64,000 nt of DNA from Anaerolineales bacterium (GCA_020634875.1 JACKAX010000004.1:62001-126000); one strand, 5' to 3'; positions 45,342 to 54,134 are shown, numbered from the stretch's first letter. Program-made: numbers and translations. Notes: generated by a model not told the origin, from the letters alone.

Positions 45342-45968
45342 TTATTGGGCGGCCCATTCTTTGGCGAGGGCAACAGCGGCCATCGCATCTTTACCGTAGG
45401 CGTCCGCGCCGGTGTATTGGCGAATATTCTCGTCAATTTGTCCGCCGCCGATCATGACTTTGACATCACCGAACCCGGCATCTTTGAGTGCTTTTACGGT
45501 GTCTTTCATCGGGTCGAAGGCCAGGGTCAGGAAGCCGCTCAGGCCAACGATCTTCGCCCCGGTTTGTTTGACCGTTTCGACGAATTTCGCGGGAGCCACA
45601 TCCACGCCCAGGTCGGTGACTTCAAACCCGTTCAGATCGAGCATGAAGGCGACGATGTCCTTCGCAATATCGTGGATGTCACCTTCGACGGTGCCGATGA
45701 CGATTTTGCCGATTTTTTCGGCGGCTGCTTCGCCTGCCATGCGGGGTTTGAGAATGTCCGAAACGGCGGCCATCATTTCGCCCGCCAGCATGAGTTCGGG
45801 AATGAAGGCTTCACCTTCTTCAAAACGTTTGCCGATCACCTCCATGGCATCCTTACAGGCGTTCAGGATGTCTGCCGGAGAAGAACCGCCGTCCAGTAAA
45901 TCGTTCGTGATCTGGACGACATCTTCTTCCCGCATTTCGATGATGGCATCAATTAGTTGTTGAGTCAT
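45342..45968 (-). CDS. Methyltransferase cognate corrinoid protein
   Basis: 208 residues. An N-terminal four-helix cap (about 5-85) is followed by the B12-binding Rossmann domain. The base-off cobalamin motif is GTVEGDIHDIAKD with the ligand His; the usual Gly three residues after it (DxHxxG) is Ala here. GLSGFLTLAFDPMKDT and MIGGGQI are the other B12-contacting loops. It carries methyl-Co(III) between the UroD-type enzyme and the methyl-THF enzyme, both encoded beside it. Confidence 0.92.
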   Translation of the reverse strand: MTQQLIDAIIEMREEDVVQITNDLLDGGSSPADILNACKDAMEVIGKRFEEGEAFIPELMLAGEMMAAVSDILKPRMAGEAAAEKIGKIVIGTVEGDIHDIAKDIVAFMLDLNGFEVTDLGVDVAPAKFVETVKQTGAKIVGLSGFLTLAFDPMKDTVKALKDAGFGDVKVMIGGGQIDENIRQYTGADAYGKDAMAAVALAKEWAAQ

Positions 45969-46028
45969 AGTAGTACTCCTTGGATTGGGAATTAGTTGAT
46001 CAATTGATCGGTTTATTGATTAGTGGGT

Positions 46029-46838
46029 TTATTTACTTTCTGGGGCATCAAAAATGCCTTTACGAGAAGCGCGGATGAAGTTCATACAATACTTGTCGCG
46101 AGCGAGGATCATTTCGGTAGTAAGGATAGTGGCTTGAATTTCGCGGTCGAGAGGGTCTAAAATCGCGCTGTCCAGTCCGGCTTGAATAGCGAGGCTGAGA
46201 AATGTCCGGTTGATGATTGCGCGGGCGGGCAACCCGTAGGAGATATTGCTCAACCCAATCGTCAAATGCGCTTCAGGATATTCCTGGCGAACGGCGCGCA
46301 TCGTATCGAAGGCGATCATGCCACTTTGCGTATTGGTAGACAATGTCATCGCGAGCGGGTCAATGTACACGTTGCTGTCGGGGACACCCGCCGCGCGGGT
46401 TGCCTCCATCACTTTGTGGATGATCTCCAACCGTTTTTCGCCGGTCGCCGGGATTTTTTTATCGTCCATCGCCAGGGCAATAACCGGGCATCCGTGGGCG
46501 GCGACGATGGGCAAAATGCCTTCCAACCGTTCGGGTTCGCCGCTGATCGAGTTGATCATCGGCGTCTTTTTGACCGCGGGAAGCACCGCGTTAAGCGCCT
46601 TGGGATTGGCACTATCCAGACTGAGCGGGGTTTCGGTGACGCCTTGGACGATTTCGATGAGCCAGGTCAGGTCGTCGGGTTCTTGTGCGGGGTGGGTTCC
46701 GGCGTTGATGTCCAGCCAGGTTGCCCCCGCTTCGGCTTGTTTGGTTGCCAGGTCAGCAATGTAAGCCGCGTCGCGCTCCGCAATTGCACGCGCCACGCGC
46801 TTTCGGGTTCCGTTGATTTTTTCTCCAATAATTTTCAT
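46029..46838 (-). CDS. Methyltetrahydrofolate:corrinoid methyltransferase (pterin-binding)
   Basis: 269 residues forming a single DHPS-like TIM barrel. MKIIGEKINGTRK, WLDINAGT, PLSLDSANP, PMINSISGE and LTIGLSNISYGLP are the signatures of AcsE/MtvA-type enzymes, including the Asn of SNISYG that contacts the pterin N5. It would pass the methyl group between the corrinoid protein and tetrahydrofolate. GGAG precedes the ATG. It lies 36 bases after the activator gene. Confidence 0.92.
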   Translation of the reverse strand: MKIIGEKINGTRKRVARAIAERDAAYIADLATKQAEAGATWLDINAGTHPAQEPDDLTWLIEIVQGVTETPLSLDSANPKALNAVLPAVKKTPMINSISGEPERLEGILPIVAAHGCPVIALAMDDKKIPATGEKRLEIIHKVMEATRAAGVPDSNVYIDPLAMTLSTNTQSGMIAFDTMRAVRQEYPEAHLTIGLSNISYGLPARAIINRTFLSLAIQAGLDSAILDPLDREIQATILTTEMILARDKYCMNFIRASRKGIFDAPESK

Positions 46839-46874
46839 TCAGTGCTCCAAACGCAATTTGGCAAATTGCGCTAC

Positions 46875-48707
46875 TTATTTCTCAGGAAACATCATCGCTC
46901 GCGCAAACTGCCGGTTGAATTTCGGATACGTCGTCAGTTCGAGATAGTTTGCGTTGCGGGCAATGTCCACCGCGCGGGCACGGGCCTCGCGCGAAATCAA
47001 CATCCACTTCGCACCCAGCGCTGCGGCGTTGCCCACCTGCCGGTATTGGGCGTTGGGAAAATCCGGGAATAGACCGATGCGAATGGCGTTTTCAATATTC
47101 AAAAATGATCCAAACGCCCCCGCGACAATCACCTCCTGCACCGCCTCGCGCGGCAAACCGGTTGCCTCCAACAGGACGTTTAACCCCGCGTGGATCGCCC
47201 CTTTGGCGAGTTGGATTTCGTTGATGTCTTTTTGGGTCATCACGATGTCACGCCCGCTCCCGCTCCGGTTGCCAGGGACGAGCAAAAATTCCGTCCCCTG
47301 ATCGCCAACGCGGACCGGGGGACGTTCGCGGTTGAGTTTCCCGTTCGGTTCCAGTAACCCCGCGCGGCACAGTTCCGCAATCGTGTCGAGGATGCCGGAG
47401 CCGCACAGCCCGACCGCGGGTTCGTCGTTGATCGTGGTCAGTTCCAAGCCTTTTTCGCTGATGCGTACTTTTTCAATCGCCCCGGACGCGGCGCGCATCC
47501 CGTCGCGGATGTGTGCCCCCTCAAATGCAGGGCCGGACGCACACGAAAGGGTGGTCAGATGGGGTTGACCTGGGATGCGAAGGCTGATTTCGGTGTTGGT
47601 GCCAATGTCGAGGCCTAAGGTAATTTTGTCACTCAGATCAAGATCGCTAGCGAGCACCATCGCGACGTGATCCCCGCCGACAAAGCCGCCAATCGTCGCG
47701 GGGATATGGACACGTGCGCCGGGGGCCATGCCGAGGCCGAGTTCGGTCGCGGGCACGTCCAGCGCATCACTGGTGGCGGCAACGTATGGGGCTTTGGCAA
47801 GTTGTCGAATGGGGAGTTGCAGAAGCAGGTGGGTCATCGCCGTGTTGCCGACGATGCAGGCATCTACAACCTGGGCGCGTTCAGCGTCAACCTGTTCAAG
47901 CATGTCACCGAGGAGTTCGTCGAGGGCTTGATGAACTTTTTGGGCGAGGAGGGGGCCTCCGTCGGGGTTGCGGTAGGCGTAGTTGAGGCGGGAAATGACA
48001 TCTTCGCCGTAGCTGATTTGGGGGTTCGGGGAACTGCCGGTGGCGAGGGTTGCGCCCGTTTCGAGATCAACAAGGAAGGCAGCGATTTTTGTGGTTCCTA
48101 GGTCCACGGAGAAGCCGAGGGGCGATTGACCGGGGGGGCGCACCGCGAGGATTTCGGTGCCCTGCGCAAAGGTGGTGGCTTTCCAGCCCGTGGCGCGGAG
48201 GGTGGTGGGAAGGGTCCGAATGACGGAGAGGTGCTCCACCGTCGCGGTCAAGTGATGTTGTTCCGCCAGGGCATCTACGAGCCGGGTCGCGTCCGAACGG
48301 AGGTCATCCAGCGTGGGGATGGGGATTTCAACGGGGTAGGTTTGGAAGAAGGGGTCGGGGGGATAGTCGCGGAGGTTGCTTTCCACCTGGAGGCGTTGGC
48401 CGGTGATGAGGGAGTCTTTGGGGAGGTGGACTTTGACGTCGCTGAGAATTTTGGTACAACAGGCGAGCCGGTAGCCTTGGGCGCGGTCTTTTTCTGAAAT
48501 GAGGAATTCTTCGTCGGAGTTGAGGGGGGTGGTTTCGCCAGTGAGGGGGACAACCTGACATTGGCCGCAGTTGCCTTCGCCACCACACGCCGCGGTGATG
48601 TCAATGCCCGCCAGACGCGCCGCATCCAACAAAGTGGTTTCGGCAGGCACATTAACACGTTTGCCGACAGGTTGGAATTGGACTTCGTGGGAGGGGGCAG
48701 AAGACAT
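46875..48707 (-). CDS. RACo-type corrinoid activation protein (2Fe-2S, ASKHA/DUF4445)
   Basis: 610 residues. The N-terminal ferredoxin has Cys41, Cys47, Cys50 and Cys83/84 for a 2Fe-2S cluster. A linker domain (about 95-200) and an ASKHA ATPase domain follow (GFSVDLGTTKIAAFLVDL, VGNTAMTHLLL, LGLDIGTNTEI, GSGILDTIAEL, VIVAGAFGSFLN). These proteins use ATP to push electrons into oxidised Co(II) corrinoid and restore Co(I). Its ATG shares one base with the TGA of the DUF1638 gene, so the two are translationally coupled. Confidence 0.94.
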   Translation of the reverse strand: MSSAPSHEVQFQPVGKRVNVPAETTLLDAARLAGIDITAACGGEGNCGQCQVVPLTGETTPLNSDEEFLISEKDRAQGYRLACCTKILSDVKVHLPKDSLITGQRLQVESNLRDYPPDPFFQTYPVEIPIPTLDDLRSDATRLVDALAEQHHLTATVEHLSVIRTLPTTLRATGWKATTFAQGTEILAVRPPGQSPLGFSVDLGTTKIAAFLVDLETGATLATGSSPNPQISYGEDVISRLNYAYRNPDGGPLLAQKVHQALDELLGDMLEQVDAERAQVVDACIVGNTAMTHLLLQLPIRQLAKAPYVAATSDALDVPATELGLGMAPGARVHIPATIGGFVGGDHVAMVLASDLDLSDKITLGLDIGTNTEISLRIPGQPHLTTLSCASGPAFEGAHIRDGMRAASGAIEKVRISEKGLELTTINDEPAVGLCGSGILDTIAELCRAGLLEPNGKLNRERPPVRVGDQGTEFLLVPGNRSGSGRDIVMTQKDINEIQLAKGAIHAGLNVLLEATGLPREAVQEVIVAGAFGSFLNIENAIRIGLFPDFPNAQYRQVGNAAALGAKWMLISREARARAVDIARNANYLELTTYPKFNRQFARAMMFPEK

Positions 48708-49414
48708 CAGGTTTGGGAGGGCGTTTGGGGGCTTTCGCCTTTAAAATCCAGGTAAGTGACGGTGTTGCCGGGGGTGATGACGAGAATTTCGTCATCCCAG
48801 GGGCCAAAGAGCATTTTTTCGATGAGCGTGTTAGAACCGGGGATTTCTTCGTAGCGCAGATCGAATTTTTCGGCGGTTTTGCGGGCGTATTCGATGTAGG
48901 GTTCTTTGTTTGTGTGACCGGTGTCAATGTAAACAATGCGGGTGTAGTGTTTGAGCATTGTTTTCATGATACGGGAGGCGCGTTCTTCGCCGTATTTCGG
49001 AATGAGTTTTTCGTAGTCGGTGAGGGGGGTATCGGCAACTTCGATCCAGCCTTTGGTGAGGTAGTAGGTGCCGGGAGCTTGTTTGTTTTGTTCAGTGTAT
49101 GCTTTTTTGGAACCGAGGAAGATGGCGATACAATCATCCACACGGGGGGTGACGAGGGTGCAGTTGTTCGCTTTGAGACCCACCAACGCCATCGAGCAAA
49201 GCCCATATCCGAGCAGGATAGTGTCAAACTCTCCGGTGGCACAGGCGGAGTCAATGGCTTCTTGCAAGGTGTCGCGCAACCCGCCCGGACGCAAATGCAG
49301 CCCGAAATCGAGAACTTCATAATTCATTTCGGGCGGCAATAGCCCCTGCATCTCTTCGATGACAGTGGCGCAGGCTAAAAGTTTTGTGCGCTTGGCATTG
49401 AGTTCCATTACCAT
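48707..49414 (-). CDS. DUF1638 protein
   Basis: 235 residues, soluble. KLLACATVIEEM, LLGYGLCSMALVGL, PRVDDCIAIFLGS and GTYYLTKGWIE are DUF1638 signatures, with conserved Cys in YGLC and DDC. The family usually accompanies corrinoid methyltransferase genes; its reaction is unknown. The start may be either of two ATGs (49412-49414 or 49406-49408), which sit in a 12-bp direct duplication. It is the first gene of the operon. Confidence 0.85.
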   Translation of the reverse strand: MVMELNAKRTKLLACATVIEEMQGLLPPEMNYEVLDFGLHLRPGGLRDTLQEAIDSACATGEFDTILLGYGLCSMALVGLKANNCTLVTPRVDDCIAIFLGSKKAYTEQNKQAPGTYYLTKGWIEVADTPLTDYEKLIPKYGEERASRIMKTMLKHYTRIVYIDTGHTNKEPYIEYARKTAEKFDLRYEEIPGSNTLIEKMLFGPWDDEILVITPGNTVTYLDFKGESPQTPSQT

Positions 49415-49459
49415 GGATTGAGTTCCATTGACATCTAAAAGGAATACTTGTATAGTTAT

Positions 49460-49503
49460 ATAGGGAAGTATCCTGTAAATAGTTTACACTTCCCTATGGA
49501 AGT
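49460..49503. promoter_or_regulatory. Putative GntR operator half-sites
   Basis: ATAGGGAAGT (49460-49469) and ACTTCCCTAT (49488-49497) are perfect inverted copies. The second overlaps a further palindrome ACTTCC-CTAT-GGAAGT (49488-49503), which exactly fills the spacer of the minus-strand promoter. This arrangement fits repression of the corrinoid operon by the divergent GntR protein. Confidence 0.65.
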
Positions 49504-49509
49504 TGTCAA
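49481..49509 (-). promoter_or_regulatory. Promoter of the corrinoid methyl-transfer operon
   Basis: On the minus strand TTGACA (49504-49509) and TAAACT (49481-49486) with a 17-base spacer. Confidence 0.75.
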
Positions 49510-49602
49510 GAAAGTTGCGAATGGAACAAATAATAGGTAACAAATAATGAGTATTTTACTTGTTACTCATTACTTATCACTTTATTACGCCTGATAAACG
49601 CC

Positions 49603-50364
49603 ATGACTAGTCAGGTCACTGAAAATTCTGCTCATCAAATCAACCGCGACGCGTACGAACCGGCTTATTTGCAGTTGGCAAATATCTTGCGCCGCCAGAT
49701 TGCGGAGGGTGTTTTCCGACCAGGGGATCAGTTGCCGTCGGAAGCGCAGTTGGTGCAAAAGTATGGCATCAGCCCGATGACAGTGCGACGTTCGATTAAT
49801 TTGCTCGCCGATCAGGGTGTAGTGAGTACGGCGCAAGGGAAGGGGACGTTTGTCAAGGAATTGGAGTTGGGGACAGCAATTTTTGACTTACAGGATTTGC
49901 AAAAGTTGTTCAGCCAGGGGACGGAAGAGGATATTCGTTTGCTGGATGTGCGGGTGGTGTCTGCCGATGAGCGTACTGCTCGAAAACTGGATATTCCTGT
50001 GGGGGCGCATACGATTTATCTGCGCCGGTTGTTTAGCCGGAATGGGGAACCGATTTTTTATCACCGGGGGTATCTGGTGTATGACCCGACACGTCCGATT
50101 GTCGAAGCGGAAATGGATGTCACTTCGCTGCAAGGATTATTTACAAGCGGGGACAATTCCCTGCTCAAATGTGGGCAACTCAACATTGAAGCCGCGCTGA
50201 TGAACGGAGAAGAAGCCGAATTGTTGAAGCGTACCCTTCCCTCAGCCGCGTTTTATCTCGAACACGTCTTTTTTGATTTTGATAACCGCCCACTCAGTTG
50301 GGGTTGGTTTATTATTCCCAGTGATCGGTTGCATTTCACTGCGCGGGTGGGGTTACAGGATTAA
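49603..50364 (+). CDS. GntR/HutC-family regulator with UTRA domain
   Basis: 253 residues. The winged HTH fills about 15-85 (YLQLANILRRQIAEG, SEAQLVQKYGISPMTVRRSINLL, GVVSTAQGKGTFV). The UTRA effector domain follows (LYLRRLFSRNGEPI-type core: HTIYLRRLFSRNG, YHRGYLVYD, AFYLEHVFFD). It is divergent from the corrinoid operon and its TAA abuts the next gene. It likely represses both directions until a methylated substrate or product binds. Confidence 0.93.
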   Translation: MTSQVTENSAHQINRDAYEPAYLQLANILRRQIAEGVFRPGDQLPSEAQLVQKYGISPMTVRRSINLLADQGVVSTAQGKGTFVKELELGTAIFDLQDLQKLFSQGTEEDIRLLDVRVVSADERTARKLDIPVGAHTIYLRRLFSRNGEPIFYHRGYLVYDPTRPIVEAEMDVTSLQGLFTSGDNSLLKCGQLNIEAALMNGEEAELLKRTLPSAAFYLEHVFFDFDNRPLSWGWFIIPSDRLHFTARVGLQD

Positions 50365-50367
50365 TTG

Positions 50368-51042
50368 ATGGACGCGATGAATTTACCCAATCTCCCTGAA
50401 TTTCGGCTTGAATTGATTCGCAAGGTGACGGAACTAAATGAAGAAGACGCGCTGGCACTGGTCCAGGCACGTTTGGCGGAAGGCGGCGACCCGCTGACCA
50501 TCGTCGAAGATTGCCAGGAGGGGTTGCGACAAGTCGGGGTGCGGTACGAGCGGCGGGAGTATTATCTGGCCGGGTTAATTATGGCGGGGGAGATTTTCCG
50601 TGAGGTGATGGAACTGCTGGCTCCGATCATCGAAATCAAATTCACCGGGAACGAAACCGGGACGATTTTGCTCGGCACGGTGGAGGGTGATATTCATGAT
50701 ATTGGCAAAAACAATTTGAGTTTGCTGCTCACCAGCTACGGGTTCACGGTTTATGATTTGGGCGTGGATGTGCCCGCGCAGGAGTTTTTGAACAAAGCAA
50801 AAGAATTCAAGCCGGACATTGTGGGGCTGTCTGGGCTGATTACGAGTTCTTTTGACAGTATGCGGGAGACAGTGCGGTTACTGCGGACGAGCGATGACCC
50901 CGAAATTGCCGCTATTCCGATTATTTTGGGGGGCAATCAGTTGAACGAGCAGGTTTGTGAATATATCGGCGCGGATGCCTGGGTGACGGATGCGATGACG
51001 GGCGTGCGGCTCTGTCAGCGGATGTTGGCGGAGATGAAATAG
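50368..51042 (+). CDS. Second corrinoid protein, coupled to the GntR gene
   Basis: 224 residues from the ATG at 50368; a TTG directly before it is also possible. The stop of gntR (TAA) is only three bases away. The cap domain (about 15-95) and B12 domain carry the classical GTVEGDIHDIGKN motif, GLSGLITSSFDSM and ILGGNQ. Unlike the first corrinoid protein it keeps the DxHxxG Gly. No methyltransferase is in its own operon, so it may share those of the divergent operon. Confidence 0.9.
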   Translation: MDAMNLPNLPEFRLELIRKVTELNEEDALALVQARLAEGGDPLTIVEDCQEGLRQVGVRYERREYYLAGLIMAGEIFREVMELLAPIIEIKFTGNETGTILLGTVEGDIHDIGKNNLSLLLTSYGFTVYDLGVDVPAQEFLNKAKEFKPDIVGLSGLITSSFDSMRETVRLLRTSDDPEIAAIPIILGGNQLNEQVCEYIGADAWVTDAMTGVRLCQRMLAEMK

Positions 51043-51052
51043 CAAAACGTAT

Positions 51053-51097
51053 TAAAAAAAGTGACGGTCACTTCCGAAGTGACCGTCACTTTTTTTG
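51053..51097. terminator. Bidirectional terminator between corrinoid and tldE-like genes
   Basis: AGTGACGGTCACTT (51060-51073) pairs perfectly with AAGTGACCGTCACT (51077-51090) around three bases, flanked by A7 and T7 runs, so it can stop both convergent genes. Confidence 0.93.
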
Positions 51098-51098
51098 T

Positions 51099-52445
51099 TT
51101 AAACCGTACTGCCCGTAAAATTCCACTCGCTCAGTTTCAACGCGGGGACACGCGTCGCGAAACCCCCAAATTCACTGAACATCAACCGCTCTTCACTGCC
51201 GACGATTTCAACGTTGGCAAGGGCGTTGGCATAGGATTGAGTCCAGCGCAGGTTTTTGACCGGGTAGGCGATTTCGCCGTTTTCGATCATAAAGACGCCG
51301 TTGCGCGTCATCCCTGTCACCACACAATCGGGCGGGGTGACGAGACGAGTGTAGTGAAACTGCGTGATGTACAGGCCGCGCTCGGTTTGGCGGATCATGT
51401 CGGCGGTGGAAGTTTCGCCGGGGGCAATGAAGAGGTTTCCGGCCACCGGCCCGGCAAAGAAGCGCATGGCAGACGGGAGGGCGTGTCCGGTGGAAGTTTT
51501 GCCTTCTTTTTTGGCGGTGTAGCGGTCGTAGACCGGGCCAAGTACCCATCCGTTTTTGACGATGTCCACACGCTGTTTGGGAGTGCCTTCAAAGTCGAAC
51601 GGGATCGGAAACCCGCGCGGGTCGAGGGCATCGTCCCAAATGCTGACCGAGGGGCTGAAGGCTTGTTTGCCCATGCGGGAATTCATCCATGAACGGCCTT
51701 CCTGCACAGCTTGCGCACCCATCCCATAGAAATCCAGCCCGCCGATGATGTCATCTACCACGTAGGGGTCGAAAACGACCGCGTACAAGCCAGGGTCAAT
51801 CTTGCGGGGGTTGCGTCCGCGTTCGGCTTTTCCGATGGCTTCGCGGCCCAGCGCTTCGACCGGAATTTCGTTTGCTTGCCAGTTAGAGCCTTCCGCACGG
51901 CCCGCGGAATCTTCGCCCATGACGGTAATTTGAAAATTAGCTTCGGTGCGGGCGGTGTAGGCAAACATGCCTTCGGAATTGGACAGGGCCAGCTCGTTGG
52001 TCGCGGTGGACAATGCCCCGGACGCGTTTAGCCCTTTTTCGTTGGACAAACGGCAGACTACGCCCACGCGTTCGGCACGTTCGAGCGGGGAGTATTCGGC
52101 GGTGAGTTCGTCGAAGGCGCGGGTGGGCTGATAGGTGGCGGGTCCCGCGAGGCCGGGGAAGTCCGGGTCTTCGGGGGCGATTTTCGCGTTCGCCTGGGCA
52201 CGCTGAACGAGGGCGTCTAACCCCGCGGGGTCGGTGCGGTTCGTGGACGCTGCGCCGATGCGTTTTCCCTCAAAGACGCGTAGGGTGATTTGGGTGTTGC
52301 GTTCGTTGACGTTTTGGTGGATGTAGTTGTTGGCAAACCGGGTCAGGGATGAATCGGTGTTCGTCACCATCACTTCGGCGGGCTGGGAGCCACAGCGTTG
52401 GAGGATGGCGGCGGTAAGATTTTGGGCTTCTGGTTGTGTGAGCAT
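51099..52445 (-). CDS. TldE/PmbA-family protease subunit
   Basis: 448 residues from the ATG at 52443-52445; a GTG seven codons earlier is weaker. PmbA/TldE fold: EVMVTNTDSSLTRFANN, TYQPTRAFDELT-type middle, and the C-terminal NLRWTQSYANALANVEIVG. It lacks the HExxxH zinc motif, as TldE subunits do. With TldD it forms a hollow peptidase that degrades unfolded peptides. The tldD gene lies upstream, across an intergenic inverted repeat. Confidence 0.88.
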   Translation of the reverse strand: MLTQPEAQNLTAAILQRCGSQPAEVMVTNTDSSLTRFANNYIHQNVNERNTQITLRVFEGKRIGAASTNRTDPAGLDALVQRAQANAKIAPEDPDFPGLAGPATYQPTRAFDELTAEYSPLERAERVGVVCRLSNEKGLNASGALSTATNELALSNSEGMFAYTARTEANFQITVMGEDSAGRAEGSNWQANEIPVEALGREAIGKAERGRNPRKIDPGLYAVVFDPYVVDDIIGGLDFYGMGAQAVQEGRSWMNSRMGKQAFSPSVSIWDDALDPRGFPIPFDFEGTPKQRVDIVKNGWVLGPVYDRYTAKKEGKTSTGHALPSAMRFFAGPVAGNLFIAPGETSTADMIRQTERGLYITQFHYTRLVTPPDCVVTGMTRNGVFMIENGEIAYPVKNLRWTQSYANALANVEIVGSEERLMFSEFGGFATRVPALKLSEWNFTGSTV

Positions 52446-52459
52446 GATTTTTTCTCTTT

Positions 52460-52592
52460 TTGACACGAATTTTCACGAATGAACACGAAAATTTTTTATG
52501 GGGAAAGTGGTGAACCGAATTTTCCTCTTGAATTATGCTTGACCAGCAAACATTTTTAAAAATTCGAACAAATTCGTGATCATTCGTGTCGG
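52460..52592. repeat. Inverted repeat built of the CACGAAT word
   Basis: The left arm (about 52460-52495) contains three copies of ACACGAA/TCACGAA, and the right arm (about 52556-52592) contains their complements ATTCGTG. It fills the space between the tldD- and tldE-like genes. Confidence 0.6.
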
Positions 52593-52607
52593 TAATCCTC
52601 TCGGCGT

Positions 52608-54053
52608 TTACTTCAATACCCCAACGCGGACGTTGCGGAAACGGGCGGGGGAAGCCCCGTGGCCGGTGTGCATGACCTGACCGGGTTGGCCTTTGCCGCA
52701 GTTCGGCGTGCCCCACATCACCCAATGATCGGCGTTGCCAATCGCATCGCAAGCGTTCCAGAATTCGGGGGTGATGCCGGTGTACGTGCAGTTCTTCAAC
52801 ATCCGTCCGAGCTTGCCATTTTTGATTTCCCAGCCGATTTCTGTCCCAAACTGGAAGTTGTAGCGTTTGTCGTCAATGGACCAGGAATAATTTGTCTCCA
52901 TCATGATGCCGTTGTCCGTGCTGGCGATCATATCGTCCAGTGTCCAGGTGCCGGGTTCCAGGCTGACGTTGGTCATCCGCACCAGGGGGATACGGTTCCA
53001 GCCGGACGCCCGCATACAGCCGTTGGACACCATGCCGAGTTTGGACGCGTCTTCGCGAGACATCAAATACCCGACGAACAGCCCATTTTTGACAATCGGG
53101 GTGGACTGGGCCGGAACGCCTTCATCATCCCAGCCAAATGTGCCCAACCCCAACGGGCGGATGCTTTCGGCGGTCAGGTTGACGATTTCGGAGCCGTACA
53201 TGAAGTTGTTGAGCTTTTCGGTGGTCAGGAAAGACGTGCCCGCATACGCCGCTTCCGTGCCGAACACCCGGTCAAGTTCAATCGGATGCCCACAAGATTC
53301 GTGGACTTGCAAGGCAACCTGATCGCCACTCAAAATGATGTCGGTGCGGATTTCTTGCGGGCATTGGTCGGCGGTGAGCAGGGCGACAGCTTGTTCGGCA
53401 ATTTGTAGGGCATGGCTGGGTAAATCCCAACTGAGCACGGTTTCCCAACCCGCGGTCACTTGCTGGCGACCGCTGGACGTGGGGTACGAACGGCGTTGGA
53501 CTTCCCCGTGCCCGACCGCAGTGGCGACAATCCCGCCGCCGGTTTCGACAATCGTTTGCTCGGTCAGTGCACCGTCGGAGTTGGCAAACCATTTGTGTTC
53601 GCGGATAAAGACCAGGTTTCCCTGCCGGATGCGGATGCCTTCGACTTTTGCCATCTCGGCATCGGCGGCCATGAGCACGCCCAGCTTTTCTTCGAGGGAA
53701 ATCGTGAATGGGTCAATCTCCACCGGGGTTTCGTACACGCCCCGACTGCGAACGGGCGGCCCGAGTTCGACGGTCTGGCCCGGAACGGTTGCCGAGGCCT
53801 GGGCAATTGCCAACGCCTGCGCGGTGACGCGGTCCACTTCTTCCGGGGATAAATCCCGGCTGGACGCAAAGCCCCAGGCCCCGCCCGCCAGCACCCGGAC
53901 GCCAAAGCCGAGGGTTTCGGTGAACGCCAGGTTTTGGACGATGCCGTTTTTGGTGGCGATGTTTTCAGTTTGATTTTCGACGATGCGAATATCGGCGTAT
54001 TGTGCGCCCTTGCGCGTGGCAAAATCCAGGGCGCGCATCAACAAGGTTTTCAT
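52608..54053 (-). CDS. TldD-family zinc metallopeptidase subunit
   Basis: 481 residues from the ATG at 54051-54053 with AAAGGAG upstream; upstream in-frame sequence is not conserved-looking. The zinc motif is HESCGH (HExxxH) with the following acidic ELD. GTFGWDDEGVPAQSTPIV and GCMRASGWNRIP are typical. TldD and TldE act together; both subunits are intact here. Confidence 0.92.
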   Translation of the reverse strand: MKTLLMRALDFATRKGAQYADIRIVENQTENIATKNGIVQNLAFTETLGFGVRVLAGGAWGFASSRDLSPEEVDRVTAQALAIAQASATVPGQTVELGPPVRSRGVYETPVEIDPFTISLEEKLGVLMAADAEMAKVEGIRIRQGNLVFIREHKWFANSDGALTEQTIVETGGGIVATAVGHGEVQRRSYPTSSGRQQVTAGWETVLSWDLPSHALQIAEQAVALLTADQCPQEIRTDIILSGDQVALQVHESCGHPIELDRVFGTEAAYAGTSFLTTEKLNNFMYGSEIVNLTAESIRPLGLGTFGWDDEGVPAQSTPIVKNGLFVGYLMSREDASKLGMVSNGCMRASGWNRIPLVRMTNVSLEPGTWTLDDMIASTDNGIMMETNYSWSIDDKRYNFQFGTEIGWEIKNGKLGRMLKNCTYTGITPEFWNACDAIGNADHWVMWGTPNCGKGQPGQVMHTGHGASPARFRNVRVGVLK

Positions 54054-54134
54054 TGGATGGACTCCTTTGGTTTGTTGGTTAGTTGGTTTGTTTCCCACCT
54101 GCGTAATCTTACCCCTGTTTTGAGATTGGTTCAA

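Noticed and set aside
52467..52607. Small gene between tldD and tldE
   Set aside because: The gap is filled by an inverted repeat of CACGAAT words; no start or coding pattern is visible.
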